The translations under genes and the position numbers were made by a program. 64,000 nt of DNA, from contig NZ_RBZM01000004.1 in assembly GCF_003628305.1 (NCBI RefSeq), positions 620,001 to 684,000 of the forward strand, read 5' to 3'. The notes beneath the pieces are model-generated. The model searched no databases. It saw only the letters and a program-made list of their open reading frames with translations, and was not told where the DNA came from. Position 1 is the stretch's first letter. Every line of letters begins with the position of its first letter. Below, one piece after another: positions 27,788-35,832 of this stretch. The DNA comes from Cohnella endophytica. Lineage in GTDB: Bacteria; Bacillota; Bacilli; Paenibacillales; Paenibacillaceae.

Positions 27788-28340
27788 AAAGCTGGGCTCG
27801 TTCGCGCTGGAGGCGATGCGCGCAAACAAGCGGATCGGATCGATCTCCGTCGTCGTCAAAGAGCAAGACGTACGTGAAGAACGGAGCTGGCTCCCGGACG
27901 ATGAAGCCGATGATCCGTCGCTCAGAATCGTTCCTTGTCCAGACGCCGCCTACGGAATGTCATATTCGCTTCGCGCCGGTTTAAGCGATGTTCTGGCGGC
28001 GGAGGTACACCCGGATGCGATCATTATCGCTCTAGCCGATCAACCTTTTATTACGCCTGATTTGATTGACGGCTTAATTCAAACCTATCAAGACGATCGC
28101 CGATTGGATTTCGTCGCCTGCGCCGGCGATGCAATCGCGGTTCCTCCGGTGCTGTTCGCTCCTTCGATGTATAAAGCATTAAGCGAGCTCGAAGGAGATG
28201 CTGGAGCGCGTAAGTTGCTGTCTTCTCCCCGATACAGGGGGGAGGTGGTGCAGGCATCTAGCGGACTAATGTTATTAGACATCGATACGCGGCAAGATTT
28301 CGAAGAAGCGCGGCGATGTTGTGCGGGTTTGATTAAGTAA
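27702..28340 (+). CDS. MobA-like nucleotidyltransferase, MocA type
   Basis: The 212-aa protein opens VAGMYLAAGASKRM, the NTP-binding loop of the MobA/MocA family, and contains ALADQPFITPDLIDGLI, the diagnostic acidic site. MocA attaches CMP to molybdopterin for xanthine dehydrogenase-type enzymes, and its pairing with xdhC supports that role. The loop normally continues RMGxxK; here it reads RMFIPK, so activity may be altered. The start is TTG at 27702, with GGAGAG nine bases upstream, inside the 3' end of the xdhC-like gene. Confidence 0.75.
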   Translation: MRVAGMYLAAGASKRMFIPKLRMELAPGKKLGSFALEAMRANKRIGSISVVVKEQDVREERSWLPDDEADDPSLRIVPCPDAAYGMSYSLRAGLSDVLAAEVHPDAIIIALADQPFITPDLIDGLIQTYQDDRRLDFVACAGDAIAVPPVLFAPSMYKALSELEGDAGARKLLSSPRYRGEVVQASSGLMLLDIDTRQDFEEARRCCAGLIK

Positions 28341-28377
28341 GGGGGCAACAAGGAAGAGCGATCTGGCGTCGGATGAG

Positions 28378-28692
28378 ATGCGTCAAATTTGCAAGCAATT
28401 CGGTCAACTCGCGGCGAACGCCCATATGGATTTCAGCGCAGAGACCGTAGAAATCCATCAGTTGACCCGAAATCTAGATACGTATATGATTCCGACATGG
28501 GCCGATCTTAGCGGTGAGATCGAAGTCGAGGCCAACGAAGAGCTTACCGCGGAGGAAAACGAGAAGCATTATCGGGTAACCTATGCAGATGTACCGGCTA
28601 CGGCGAAATCGTCCGTTCCGTCCATCGGGCTGCTATACAAGGGAGGATTAAGTCATGAGAACGAAACCGGGCATTCCGATGCTCGTGATTAG
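28378..28692 (+). CDS. Small protein, possible remnant
   Basis: The 104-aa frame has no good ribosome binding site. One stretch (EIHQLTRNLDTYMIPT followed by an acidic segment) resembles, from memory, the C-terminal region of molybdopterin-binding xanthine dehydrogenase subunits, but the glycine-rich GPRGVGE-type segment expected just after is absent. It overlaps uraD by 38 bases and reads through uraD's Shine-Dalgarno. It may be a relic of a lost dehydrogenase subunit or an unrelated small protein. Confidence 0.35.
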   Translation: MRQICKQFGQLAANAHMDFSAETVEIHQLTRNLDTYMIPTWADLSGEIEVEANEELTAEENEKHYRVTYADVPATAKSSVPSIGLLYKGGLSHENETGHSDARD

Positions 28693-29167
28693 CAAGATGA
28701 GCAAAGATCAATTTATCGAAGTTCTTGGGGGTATTTTCGAGAATGCGCCATGGGTAGCGGAAGGCGCTTGGGAGCACCGCCCGTTCAAAACCCGCAAACA
28801 GCTCCATGATCGGATGATCGGTATCGTCAAGGAAGCCCCGGAGGAAACGATATTGGCATTGTTCCGCGGGCATCCCGATCTGGCGACCCGATTGGAAGTG
28901 ACGGAATATTCCGCTGCCGAACAGCAAGGAGCGGGACTGAGTCAGCTGACGCATGAAGAATACGAGGAGTTCGCCGCTTACAACCGTGAATATACGGAGA
29001 AATTCGGGTTCCCGTTCATTATGGCGGTCAAGGGAAAAAGCAAAAACGAGATTTTATTGGCGATGAAAATCCGGATTCATCATATCGTCGCGGAGGAGCG
29101 GGATACCGCGCTCGGGGAAATCGCGAAAATTACGGGATTCCGGTTGGAAGATTTGTTGGAAGTCTAA
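28655..29167 (+). CDS. uraD: OHCU decarboxylase
   Basis: The enzyme decarboxylates 2-oxo-4-hydroxy-4-carboxy-5-ureidoimidazoline to S-allantoin, the last step of urate breakdown. The 170-aa protein has the family pattern: SLSQLTHEEYEEF-like helix, YNREYTEKFGFPFIMAVKGK, ILLAMKIRIHH, and a catalytic-type His in WEHRPF. In B. subtilis this domain is fused to uricase (PucL); here it is free-standing and uricase is absent from the window. GGAGG lies eight bases before the ATG. It ends the cluster and converges with the MFS gene 10 bases away. Confidence 0.88.
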   Translation: MRTKPGIPMLVISKMSKDQFIEVLGGIFENAPWVAEGAWEHRPFKTRKQLHDRMIGIVKEAPEETILALFRGHPDLATRLEVTEYSAAEQQGAGLSQLTHEEYEEFAAYNREYTEKFGFPFIMAVKGKSKNEILLAMKIRIHHIVAEERDTALGEIAKITGFRLEDLLEV

Positions 29168-29177
29168 TATCCTCGGT

Positions 29178-30413
29178 TTATATCTTTACATGCTTTCTCT
29201 TATATAGAACCGGTATTGCAGCTGCTATAAGGATCATGCCCATAAAAGCAGGTGCGGAATGACCAAGCGATACATAGATTTGCCCTCCGATGATTGGCCC
29301 GATCATTCTGGCTAAAGCCTGAATAGATTGGCTGCCTCCTTGAATCCTTCCTTGTTCGCTAGAATCGACGGACTTGGAAAGCATTCCGTTGAATGAAGGC
29401 CCGAAGATCGAATCGCCAAATCCAAATATAAACATACCGGCGATAAAAAGAGGGAAGAACGAGAACAAAGCCGAGGCTGCGATAAGTCCGTAACCTATAA
29501 TCTCCGCAACCATTCCAAGCATCGCTATCTGTTTATCGCTGAGTTTTATCAAAAGCTTCGGCATGATGAAGCCTTGTGAAACGATGTCTTGGATGCCCAT
29601 GATCGAAAACATAAGTCCGATTAGCGCAGGTTTCCAACTGAAAGTATCCATCGTAAATTGTGAAAAAACGGCCTGTAAAGATCCGTTCGGTATCCAAAGC
29701 AAGAACGCTGAGACAAGCAGCCTTTTTAAGTTTTTCATGGAAAGAAGGTTTGCGAGCTGGGTAAATGGATTCAGTCTTACAAAGGTAATCTCTTTCAGTC
29801 TATTATTCTTACTAAGGCTCTCGGGCATAAAATAGAATCCATAAACGACATTCAATAAAGTTATGAATGCTCCAAAATACAGGGGTACGGAATAACCGAA
29901 CTTGGCAAGCAACCCGCCTAGAGTCGGACCAATGACTGTGCCTACGCCTACAACCGCACTCACCCATCCAAAGTATTTGGTTCTCTGTTCTGGAGGAATG
30001 ATGTCGGCGAAATAGGCGAAGATGGTGCCAATGCTCCCGCCTGTTATGCCTTCTATTATGCGCCCGGCAAATAGTACCCACAGAGCTCCTCCTATGCCAA
30101 AAACGATATACCCGATCGCGGAACCCAAAAGGCATACTAAGAGTAAGGGGCGGCGGCCATATTTGTCGCTCAAAGCTCCAAGTACGGGAGCCGCGAAAAA
30201 CACACAGAATGCATAAACAGAGGTCAGCAGCGTAACGACTATAGCTTGTTCTCCCGGATTGCTAATATAAGGCTGTACTAAGAATGGGACGACAGGTGCT
30301 ATGATACTGAAGCCTATTCCGCAAAGAAACACGGAGATAAGACCGAATATTAAAGCGTGTTTATCTACGGTTTGTTCTGTGTTCTGTTTATTGCTCGATC
30401 CAAATTTGAACAT
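29178..30413 (-). CDS. MFS efflux transporter, TetA-like
   Basis: The 411-aa protein has twelve hydrophobic segments in two halves and the major facilitator motif A, GALSDKYGRRPLL, in the loop after helix 2. GRIIEGITGGSIGTIFAYFAD and the motif-C-like VVGVGTVIGPTLGGLLA place it in the drug:proton antiporter (DHA1/Tet) group. The substrate is unknown. The ATG has GAGGGGAG upstream. It has its own sigma-A promoter (TTGACA) separated by a terminator from the marR gene behind it, and the promoter shares a motif with that of marR, suggesting MarR control. Confidence 0.9.
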   Translation of the reverse strand: MFKFGSSNKQNTEQTVDKHALIFGLISVFLCGIGFSIIAPVVPFLVQPYISNPGEQAIVVTLLTSVYAFCVFFAAPVLGALSDKYGRRPLLLVCLLGSAIGYIVFGIGGALWVLFAGRIIEGITGGSIGTIFAYFADIIPPEQRTKYFGWVSAVVGVGTVIGPTLGGLLAKFGYSVPLYFGAFITLLNVVYGFYFMPESLSKNNRLKEITFVRLNPFTQLANLLSMKNLKRLLVSAFLLWIPNGSLQAVFSQFTMDTFSWKPALIGLMFSIMGIQDIVSQGFIMPKLLIKLSDKQIAMLGMVAEIIGYGLIAASALFSFFPLFIAGMFIFGFGDSIFGPSFNGMLSKSVDSSEQGRIQGGSQSIQALARMIGPIIGGQIYVSLGHSAPAFMGMILIAAAIPVLYKRKHVKI

Positions 30414-30469
30414 TAAATTCTCCCCTCAGAAGTTGCGATTTTGAATTTTGATTCCTTGGAAACATAATC

Positions 30470-30498
30470 ATCGTATCTCGACTTTGTTTCCTTGTCAA
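30470..30498 (-). promoter_or_regulatory. Sigma-A promoter of the MFS gene
   Basis: On the minus strand, -35 TTGACA (30498-30493), 17 bases, -10 TACGAT (30475-30470). An inverted repeat GGAAACA / TGTTTCC (30458-30464 and 30485-30491) brackets the -10 and spacer and could be an operator. Confidence 0.7.
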
Positions 30499-30513
30499 CA
30501 AAATGGCTGCAAT

Positions 30514-30548
30514 AAAAAAGCAGCCTGTTCTCCAAAGAGTTGGGCTGC
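30514..30548 (-). terminator. Terminator between marR and the MFS gene
   Basis: Read on the minus strand, GCAGCC (30548-30543) pairs with GGCTGC (30525-30520), followed by six T residues (30519-30514), 28 bases after the marR stop. Confidence 0.75.
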
Positions 30549-30575
30549 CTGTGGTTTCAAATTGATGATTCAAAG

Positions 30576-31049
30576 TTATTCCGACTTCATGTCTAGACCC
30601 TGTTTCTTTATTACTGCATCCAAATGCCTGCTATACTTTTCCACGAAGCTTAGCATACTGTCGAATTGTTCCTCGGTTACCTGCTCGAATACGGCTTTAT
30701 CCCGCTCTTGAAACTCTTTGTGCAGGTCCTCATGGATTTTATCAATTACTTTCCCTTGCGCGGTAAGCCTAAAATAGATTTCTTTCTTGTTATCCGATTT
30801 CTGGTAGCTCTCGATAAGGCCTTTTTTTATGAGCTTCTGAGTTAATTTACTTATGGCGCCGCGAGTCATATAAAAGGACTCCGCGAGTTTTGTCACGTTG
30901 GAATCCGCATTTTTTTCAATATACTCGATGCAGTGTACTTCAGAGGACGTATAACCCTTAAGACTATCTTCCATCTTATTTTTATTAAGCCAAACTATCT
31001 TGTTATATAAGTCCCTGAAACCCATCAGGACCTGATCTTCTTTTTTCAT
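30576..31049 (-). CDS. MarR-family transcriptional regulator
   Basis: The 157-aa protein has the winged helix-turn-helix of the MarR family: LTSSEVHCIEYIEKN-like helix, SNVTKLAESFYMTRGAISKLTQKLIKKGLI (recognition helix), then a wing with KSDNKKEIYFRLTAQGK. Flanking helices form the dimer domain. The ATG at 31049 was chosen over the one 11 codons upstream because GGGAGGA lies six bases before it. MarR proteins usually repress themselves and an adjacent transporter; the MFS gene directly downstream fits. Both gene promoters share a 16-base motif. Confidence 0.88.
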   Translation of the reverse strand: MKKEDQVLMGFRDLYNKIVWLNKNKMEDSLKGYTSSEVHCIEYIEKNADSNVTKLAESFYMTRGAISKLTQKLIKKGLIESYQKSDNKKEIYFRLTAQGKVIDKIHEDLHKEFQERDKAVFEQVTEEQFDSMLSFVEKYSRHLDAVIKKQGLDMKSE

Positions 31050-31083
31050 CGCCTGTCCTCCCACCCGTCGGTGAATTAACAAT

Positions 31084-31112
31084 AGTATATTGAATTATTG
31101 TTTCCGTTTCAG
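31084..31112 (-). promoter_or_regulatory. Promoter of marR
   Basis: Minus strand -35 CTGAAA (31112-31107), 17 bases, -10 TATACT (31089-31084). An inverted repeat AACAATA / TATTGTT (31078-31084 and 31096-31102) covers the -10, a plausible autoregulatory site. The wider 31050-31395 gap holds no gene. Confidence 0.5.
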
Positions 31113-31245
31113 CAATATTAGTAATAATTATTTTAGGAATTGAGCTTTACGTGAAAAAAGAGAACCAAAAGCGTCTAAGTACTGAGTAATACCGTGGTTA
31201 TTTTCAGGTTCAACTTATTAAGTATTTAGTGTTAAGTGTTTTCCC

Positions 31246-31274
31246 TTGACATCCTATCGGCGATTGGGTAATAT
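31246..31274 (+). promoter_or_regulatory. Sigma-A promoter of ylxM-ffh
   Basis: Perfect -35 TTGACA (31246-31251), 17 bases, -10 TAATAT (31269-31274). A second TTGACA at 31308-31313 has no matching -10. Confidence 0.8.
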
Positions 31275-31395
31275 GGTTGAAGCACCGATATTGTAAAGGG
31301 TTTTTCCTTGACAATGAATTAGCGGATTAAGCGAGCGCGGGCCGGATCGTCGGAAGCGCGGAAGCGGCCGCTGGGGAATGAAGGGAGCAGCCATT

Positions 31396-31746
31396 GTGCA
31401 CGGGGAGAACGCGCTTGAGAAAACGAACCGAATCAATGCGTTGTACGATTTTTACGGACCTTTGTTAACCGACAAACAGCAAACGTTCCTGAAATGTTAT
31501 TTTCACGATGATTATACGTTAGGCGAGATCGCCGCAGATTTCCGGATTAGCAGGCAAGCGGTGTACGAGCATTTGAAGCGGGCGGAGCAGGTGTTGGAGG
31601 ATTACGAATCCAAGCTGAAGCTCATCGACCGCCACGAACGGTTGCATGCGGGCATTGACTTACTGGAAACGCAAATCGCCGGCCTTCCGAACGAATGGCG
31701 CGAGTCGCTAACGGAAACCGCCGCCAAGCTGCGTAACGCGGAATAA
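31396..31746 (+). CDS. ylxM: YlxM/p13-like SRP-associated DNA-binding protein
   Basis: The UPF0122 protein is encoded just before ffh in most Bacillota and has a helix-turn-helix of the sigma-70 region 4 type ([32 protein letters not shown]). It is thought to modulate the SRP pathway. The start is probably GTG at 31396, which has AAGGGAG eight bases upstream and aligns with B. subtilis YlxM; an ATG at 31378 would add six residues. At 116 aa it is typical. ffh follows after 49 bases. Confidence 0.9.
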   Translation: MHGENALEKTNRINALYDFYGPLLTDKQQTFLKCYFHDDYTLGEIAADFRISRQAVYEHLKRAEQVLEDYESKLKLIDRHERLHAGIDLLETQIAGLPNEWRESLTETAAKLRNAE

Positions 31747-31795
31747 CACAATCGATAGATATGAATGAACAACCGTTCCGAAGGAGGGATGGGAA

Positions 31796-33175
31796 ATGGC
31801 TTTCGAAGGATTATCGACCCGGCTGCAGAACGTGTTCGGCAAGCTGAAGGGCCGAGGTAAAGTAACGGAGGACGACGTCAACGACGCGATGCGCGAGGTT
31901 CGCCTCGCCATGCTGGAAGCGGACGTTAACTTCAAAGTCGTCAAGGACTTCATCGCCAAGGTGAAAGAGAAGGCACTAGGGCAAGAGGTCGTCAAGAGCT
32001 TCACCCCCGCGATGGTCATCATCGACATCGTCAATAAGGAACTGACCGAGCTCATGGGCGGCACGCAGTCGAAGCTGGCGAAGGCGAACAAGCCTCCGAC
32101 GGTCATCCTGATGGCGGGTTTGCAAGGCGCCGGTAAAACGACGCTAACCGGCAAGCTGGCCAAGCTGTTGCAATCGCAGAGCCATAAGCCGTTGCTCGTC
32201 GCGGGCGATATTTACCGTCCGGCCGCGATCAAGCAATTACAAGTGCTCGGAGGACAGATCGACGTTCCGGTATTTACGCTCGGCGATCAGGTCAGTCCCG
32301 TCGAGATCGCCAAGAAGGGCGTCCAGCAGGCCAAAGATCAAGGACACGATTATGTTCTGATCGATACCGCCGGCCGCTTGCAGATCGATGCCGAGCTGAT
32401 GCAAGAGATCAAAGATATTCACACCGCGGTAAACCCCGACGAAGTTTTGCTTGTCGTCGACGCGATGACCGGTCAAGAAGCCGTTAACGTAGCCCAGAGC
32501 TTCCACGAACAGCTTGCGCTCACGGGCGTCGTCCTGACGAAGCTCGATGGCGATACCCGCGGCGGAGCCGCCTTGTCCGTCAAAGCCGTTACCGGTTGCC
32601 CGATCAAATTCGCGTCCACGGGCGAACGAATCGATCAGTTGGAGGCGTTCCATCCGGATCGGATGGCTTCGCGGATTCTCGGAATGGGAGATATGTTATC
32701 CCTGATCGAGAAAGCCCAGACGAACATGGATGCGGAGAAAGCGAAGGAAATGGAGCGCAAGATGCGCACCGCGGACTTTACTTTCGACGACTTCCTGGAG
32801 CAAATGGAGCAAGTCCGCAAGATGGGCCCGCTCGAGCAATTGCTCGATATGATGCCCGGCATGGGCAAGCTCAAGAACAATCCGAATTTCAAGATCGACG
32901 AGAAGCAGATCGCCCGCACCGAAGCGATCGCCAAGTCGATGACGAAGGCGGAGAAGAAAAAACCCGACATCATCAACTACAGCCGTCGCAAGCGGATCGC
33001 CGCGGGAAGCGGAACGACGCTGGCCGACGTGAACCGTCTCCTGAAGCAATTCGAGGACATGAAGAAGATGATGAAACAGTTCTCCGGCATGATGGGTCCG
33101 AAAGGACCGAAGGGCGGCATGAAGGGCCTGAAAAACATGCTCGGCGGCGGCAAAGGCATGAAGTTCCCGTTCTAA
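31796..33175 (+). CDS. ffh: Signal recognition particle protein Ffh
   Basis: Ffh binds signal sequences of nascent membrane proteins and pairs with FtsY. The 459-aa protein has an N-terminal helical domain, the G domain (GLQGAGKTT near 107-115, DTAGR near 190, TKLDGDTRGG near 245) and the methionine-rich M domain from about residue 300, containing MPGMGK and a C-terminal Gly-Met-rich tail. GGAGGGATGGGAA precedes the ATG. It is followed by rpsP after 55 bases in the standard order. Confidence 0.98.
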   Translation: MAFEGLSTRLQNVFGKLKGRGKVTEDDVNDAMREVRLAMLEADVNFKVVKDFIAKVKEKALGQEVVKSFTPAMVIIDIVNKELTELMGGTQSKLAKANKPPTVILMAGLQGAGKTTLTGKLAKLLQSQSHKPLLVAGDIYRPAAIKQLQVLGGQIDVPVFTLGDQVSPVEIAKKGVQQAKDQGHDYVLIDTAGRLQIDAELMQEIKDIHTAVNPDEVLLVVDAMTGQEAVNVAQSFHEQLALTGVVLTKLDGDTRGGAALSVKAVTGCPIKFASTGERIDQLEAFHPDRMASRILGMGDMLSLIEKAQTNMDAEKAKEMERKMRTADFTFDDFLEQMEQVRKMGPLEQLLDMMPGMGKLKNNPNFKIDEKQIARTEAIAKSMTKAEKKKPDIINYSRRKRIAAGSGTTLADVNRLLKQFEDMKKMMKQFSGMMGPKGPKGGMKGLKNMLGGGKGMKFPF

Positions 33176-33230
33176 GTTCCGCTTAGGACATCGAATAGGC
33201 ATCGCATTTTTTTCAAGGAGGTGAAAGTCA

Positions 33231-33503
33231 ATGTCAGTTCGCATTCGTTTGAAACGTATCGGCGCTCATAAAGCTCCGTTTTATCGCGTAGTCGTATCGG
33301 ATTCCCGTTCCCCGCGCGATGGTCGTTTTATTGAAGAAATCGGCGTGTACAATCCGGTTGCTCAACCGGTTCAAGTACAAATCGACGAGGAAAAAGCTTT
33401 GAAATGGCTGCAAAACGGCGCGCAAGCGTCCGATACAGTTCGCAACCTTCTGAGCACAGCCGGCGTTATGAAGAAATTCCACGAATCCAAGCTCCAGAAG
33501 TAA
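33231..33503 (+). CDS. rpsP: 30S ribosomal protein S16
   Basis: S16 stabilises the assembling small subunit. The 90-aa protein begins [22 protein letters not shown], with [18 protein letters not shown], which is unmistakable. AAGGAGGTG lies upstream of the ATG, a strong site suited to a ribosomal protein. khpA follows after 25 bases. Confidence 0.98.
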   Translation: MSVRIRLKRIGAHKAPFYRVVVSDSRSPRDGRFIEEIGVYNPVAQPVQVQIDEEKALKWLQNGAQASDTVRNLLSTAGVMKKFHESKLQK

Positions 33504-33528
33504 TCGTCAATTACCGGAGGGCTGAGCC

Positions 33529-33762
33529 ATGGAACAATTGATTCGGGTTATCGCCCGAGCTTTGGTGGATCATCCGGAAGACGTGCAAATTCAGGTCAAG
33601 GAAGACGCGAGAGGCCTGGTGTACGAGCTTTCCGTTCATCCCGACGATGTCGGTAAAGTAATCGGCAAGCAGGGACGCATCGCGAAAGCGCTGCGTACGG
33701 TAGTCTCTTCCGCCGCCGTCAAGGAGCGGAAGCGCGTCATCGTGGACATAGTTTCGGAATAA
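33529..33762 (+). CDS. khpA: KH-domain RNA-binding protein KhpA
   Basis: KhpA (YlqC) is a single-KH-domain protein that with KhpB binds RNA and influences cell size and division in Bacillota. The 77-aa product carries the GxxG-type loop IGKQGRIAKALRTVV and little else. GGAGGG precedes the ATG. A strong terminator follows directly, so this gene ends the ffh-rpsP transcript for at least some messages. Confidence 0.93.
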   Translation: MEQLIRVIARALVDHPEDVQIQVKEDARGLVYELSVHPDDVGKVIGKQGRIAKALRTVVSSAAVKERKRVIVDIVSE

Positions 33763-33771
33763 TCGGTAAAG

Positions 33772-33806
33772 AGTCGTATCGTGCTCAAGCATGGTGCGGC
33801 TTTTTT
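33772..33806 (+). terminator. Terminator after khpA
   Basis: A 14-bp stem (with a few G-T pairs) and two-base loop, followed by six T residues. It separates rpsP-khpA from rimM-trmD. Confidence 0.85.
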
Positions 33807-33856
33807 CATATGCGTCGCCTTTAAGTCCGCATAATCGGAGGACATCATACATAGGT

Positions 33857-33886
33857 TTGCGAAAAACGTCCCGGGTGCTTTATGAT
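33857..33886 (+). promoter_or_regulatory. Promoter of rimM-trmD
   Basis: -35 TTGCGA (33857-33862), 18 bases, -10 TATGAT (33881-33886), about 45 bases before the rimM ATG. Its position just after a terminator supports it. Confidence 0.6.
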
Positions 33887-33931
33887 GAAGAAAGAAGATT
33901 GTGGCTTGAAGAGTTGAAGGGAGTTACATCC

Positions 33932-34453
33932 ATGTCCGACGGGCGCTTGCTCAACATAGGTAAAGTAGTGAATACGCATGGCATCAAAGGGGAATTGAAA
34001 ATTTGGCCGCAGACGGATTTCCCGGAAGTCCGGTTTAAGCCGGGCAATAAACTGATGATGGTCCCGCCGGAATCCGGAGATCCGATTACGGTCGAGATCG
34101 TTTCCGCGCGCGAACAGAAGAAGATGTACGTCGTCAAGATCAAGGGCTTCGATAACATCAACCAAGTGGAAAAATATAAAGGCTGGGAAATGAAGGTTTC
34201 CGACGAAGAACGCGTGCCGTTAGACGAAGGCGAATATTACGTGCGCGATATCGTGGGCTGCGAGGTCGAGACCGAAGAGGGCGAAATACTCGGTACCGTC
34301 ACGGATATTTTGTCGCCGGGCGCGAACGATATATGGGTAGTCAAGATGGCGAAGGGCAAGGAGCTGCTTCTGCCGGTCATCGACGACGTCGTGCTGAATG
34401 TAGACGTATCCGCTCGCAAGATCAAAGTGCACCTGATGGAAGGGTTGCTCTAG
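33932..34453 (+). CDS. rimM: Ribosome maturation factor RimM
   Basis: RimM assists 16S rRNA processing and assembly of the 30S head, binding S19. The 173-aa protein starts [24 protein letters not shown], the family N-terminus, and has the PRC-barrel C-terminal half with [17 protein letters not shown] and [14 protein letters not shown]. The ATG at 33932 follows AAGGGAG; longer upstream frames are not conserved. trmD starts two bases after its stop. Confidence 0.95.
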   Translation: MSDGRLLNIGKVVNTHGIKGELKIWPQTDFPEVRFKPGNKLMMVPPESGDPITVEIVSAREQKKMYVVKIKGFDNINQVEKYKGWEMKVSDEERVPLDEGEYYVRDIVGCEVETEEGEILGTVTDILSPGANDIWVVKMAKGKELLLPVIDDVVLNVDVSARKIKVHLMEGLL

Positions 34454-34455
34454 AC

Positions 34456-35232
34456 ATGCGGATCGACGTAATGACATTATTCCCGGAAATGTTCGACGGC
34501 GTGTTCGGTTCGAGCATTCTCGGCAAGGCCCGCGATAAGGGGATCGTCTCGCTGAACACCGTTAATTTCCGCGACTTCTCGAATAACAAGCACAATACGG
34601 TGGACGATATGCCGTATGGCGGAGGCGGAGGCATGGTGCTCAAGGCGGAGCCCATATTCGGAGCGGTCGAACACGTTCTCGAGCAACAAGCCGAGCTAAC
34701 GGCCGAAGGAAAGAAACCGCGAGTTATCCTCATGTGTCCCCAGGGGAAGACGTTCTCTCAGGAGATCGCACGGGAGTTGTCCGAGGAGTCGCACTTGATC
34801 TTCATTTGCGGCCACTACGAGGGCTACGACGAGCGCATACGCGAGTTTCTCGTGACGGACGAGCTGTCGGTCGGGGACTATGTCCTAACGGGGGGGGAGC
34901 TTCCCGCCATGGTCGTCGTCGACTCGGTCGTCAGGCTGCTGCCCGGCGTACTCGGCAACGAGCTGTCCGCGGTCACGGATTCGTTCAGCGACGGTCTCTT
35001 GGAATATCCGCACTATACGCGTCCCGCTGAGTTCCGAGGCTGGAAAGTTCCCGATGCGCTGTTATCCGGTCATCACGCGGAAATCGGCAAATGGCGGAGA
35101 CGTCAATCGCTGGAACGAACGCTGGAGCGGCGCCCGGAATTGTTGGAGCAGGCGGAGTTAACGCCGGAGGAACGCAAGTGGCTTAAGCAGGCACGTATAG
35201 AACGTGCGCAGAAGGACGAAGATAGGAAGTAA
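34456..35232 (+). CDS. trmD: tRNA (guanine37-N1)-methyltransferase
   Basis: TrmD methylates G37 next to the anticodon and prevents frameshifting; it is essential. The 258-aa knotted (SPOUT) protein starts [13 protein letters not shown] and has [34 protein letters not shown] and [14 protein letters not shown], all canonical. The ATG at 34456 is two bases after the rimM stop, with GGAAGGG upstream, so translation is probably coupled. The gene ends just before the rplS promoter. Confidence 0.97.
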   Translation: MRIDVMTLFPEMFDGVFGSSILGKARDKGIVSLNTVNFRDFSNNKHNTVDDMPYGGGGGMVLKAEPIFGAVEHVLEQQAELTAEGKKPRVILMCPQGKTFSQEIARELSEESHLIFICGHYEGYDERIREFLVTDELSVGDYVLTGGELPAMVVVDSVVRLLPGVLGNELSAVTDSFSDGLLEYPHYTRPAEFRGWKVPDALLSGHHAEIGKWRRRQSLERTLERRPELLEQAELTPEERKWLKQARIERAQKDEDRK

Positions 35233-35235
35233 TGG

Positions 35236-35264
35236 TTGTATTCCGCACGCGGATATGATAAAAT
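35236..35264 (+). promoter_or_regulatory. Extended -10 promoter of rplS
   Basis: -35 TTGTAT (35236-35241), 17 bases, -10 TAAAAT (35259-35264) preceded by TGA, forming an extended -10. Confidence 0.7.
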
Positions 35265-35269
35265 TTCAA

Positions 35270-35400
35270 ATGTTGTTTTGTCTTTCTTCTCCGCTCGGAG
35301 AGGACAAACGGTGCGACACAAGTAGGACGGTCCTCTGCACGCCAAGATCCGGGTGAAAGCATTCGGGGAGCGGGGTACGAACGTCTGTTATGGAAGGAGT
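35270..35400 (+). promoter_or_regulatory. L19-leader-like structured 5' UTR
   Basis: The 140-base leader between the rplS promoter and its ribosome binding site can fold: TTGTC...TTCTCCGC pairs with GGAGAGGACAA, then GGTGCGAC... pairs with ...TCTGCACGCC. Firmicutes rplS is known to carry an autoregulatory L19 leader RNA bound by L19. Placement and fold fit, but I have not matched the consensus base by base. Confidence 0.5.
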
Positions 35401-35409
35401 GAAAACTCT

Positions 35410-35754
35410 ATGAGTAACCTGATTCAAGCGATTACACAAGAGCAATTGCGCAAGGACGTTCCTAACTTCCGTCCGGGCGATACGCTTAAAGTACACGTGA
35501 AAGTCGTCGAGGGTTCCCGTGAGCGCGTACAGTTGTTCGAAGGCGTTGTAATCAAACGTCGCGGCGGCGGTATTAGCGAAACATTCACGGTACGCAAAAT
35601 TTCTTACGGCGTCGGCGTAGAACGTGCTTTCCCAGTACATTCCCCGCGTCTTGAGAAAATCGAAGTCGCTCGTCGCGGTAAAGTTCGCCGCGCGAAACTG
35701 TACTACCTGCGTAACCTTCGCGGTAAAGCAGCGCGTATTAAAGAAATTCGATAA
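35410..35754 (+). CDS. rplS: 50S ribosomal protein L19
   Basis: L19 sits at the 30S-50S interface. The 114-aa protein has [43 protein letters not shown] and the basic tail [11 protein letters not shown]. The ATG at 35410 has AAGGAG at eight to nine bases; the upstream in-frame extension would lie in the leader RNA. A terminator follows at once, so this is a single-gene unit. Confidence 0.97.
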   Translation: MSNLIQAITQEQLRKDVPNFRPGDTLKVHVKVVEGSRERVQLFEGVVIKRRGGGISETFTVRKISYGVGVERAFPVHSPRLEKIEVARRGKVRRAKLYYLRNLRGKAARIKEIR

Positions 35755-35764
35755 TCGGCGTCAG

Positions 35765-35798
35765 AGGAGGGCTTGGCAACGTTCAAGCTCTCCTTTTT
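35765..35798 (+). terminator. Terminator of rplS
   Basis: An 11-bp stem (AGGAGGGCTTG / CAAGCTCTCCT, one G-T pair), eight-base loop and a T-run, 10 bases after the stop. Confidence 0.88.
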
Positions 35799-35832
35799 GC
35801 ATTTCTAAATAGAAAGCTAGAGGCGATCGCGA

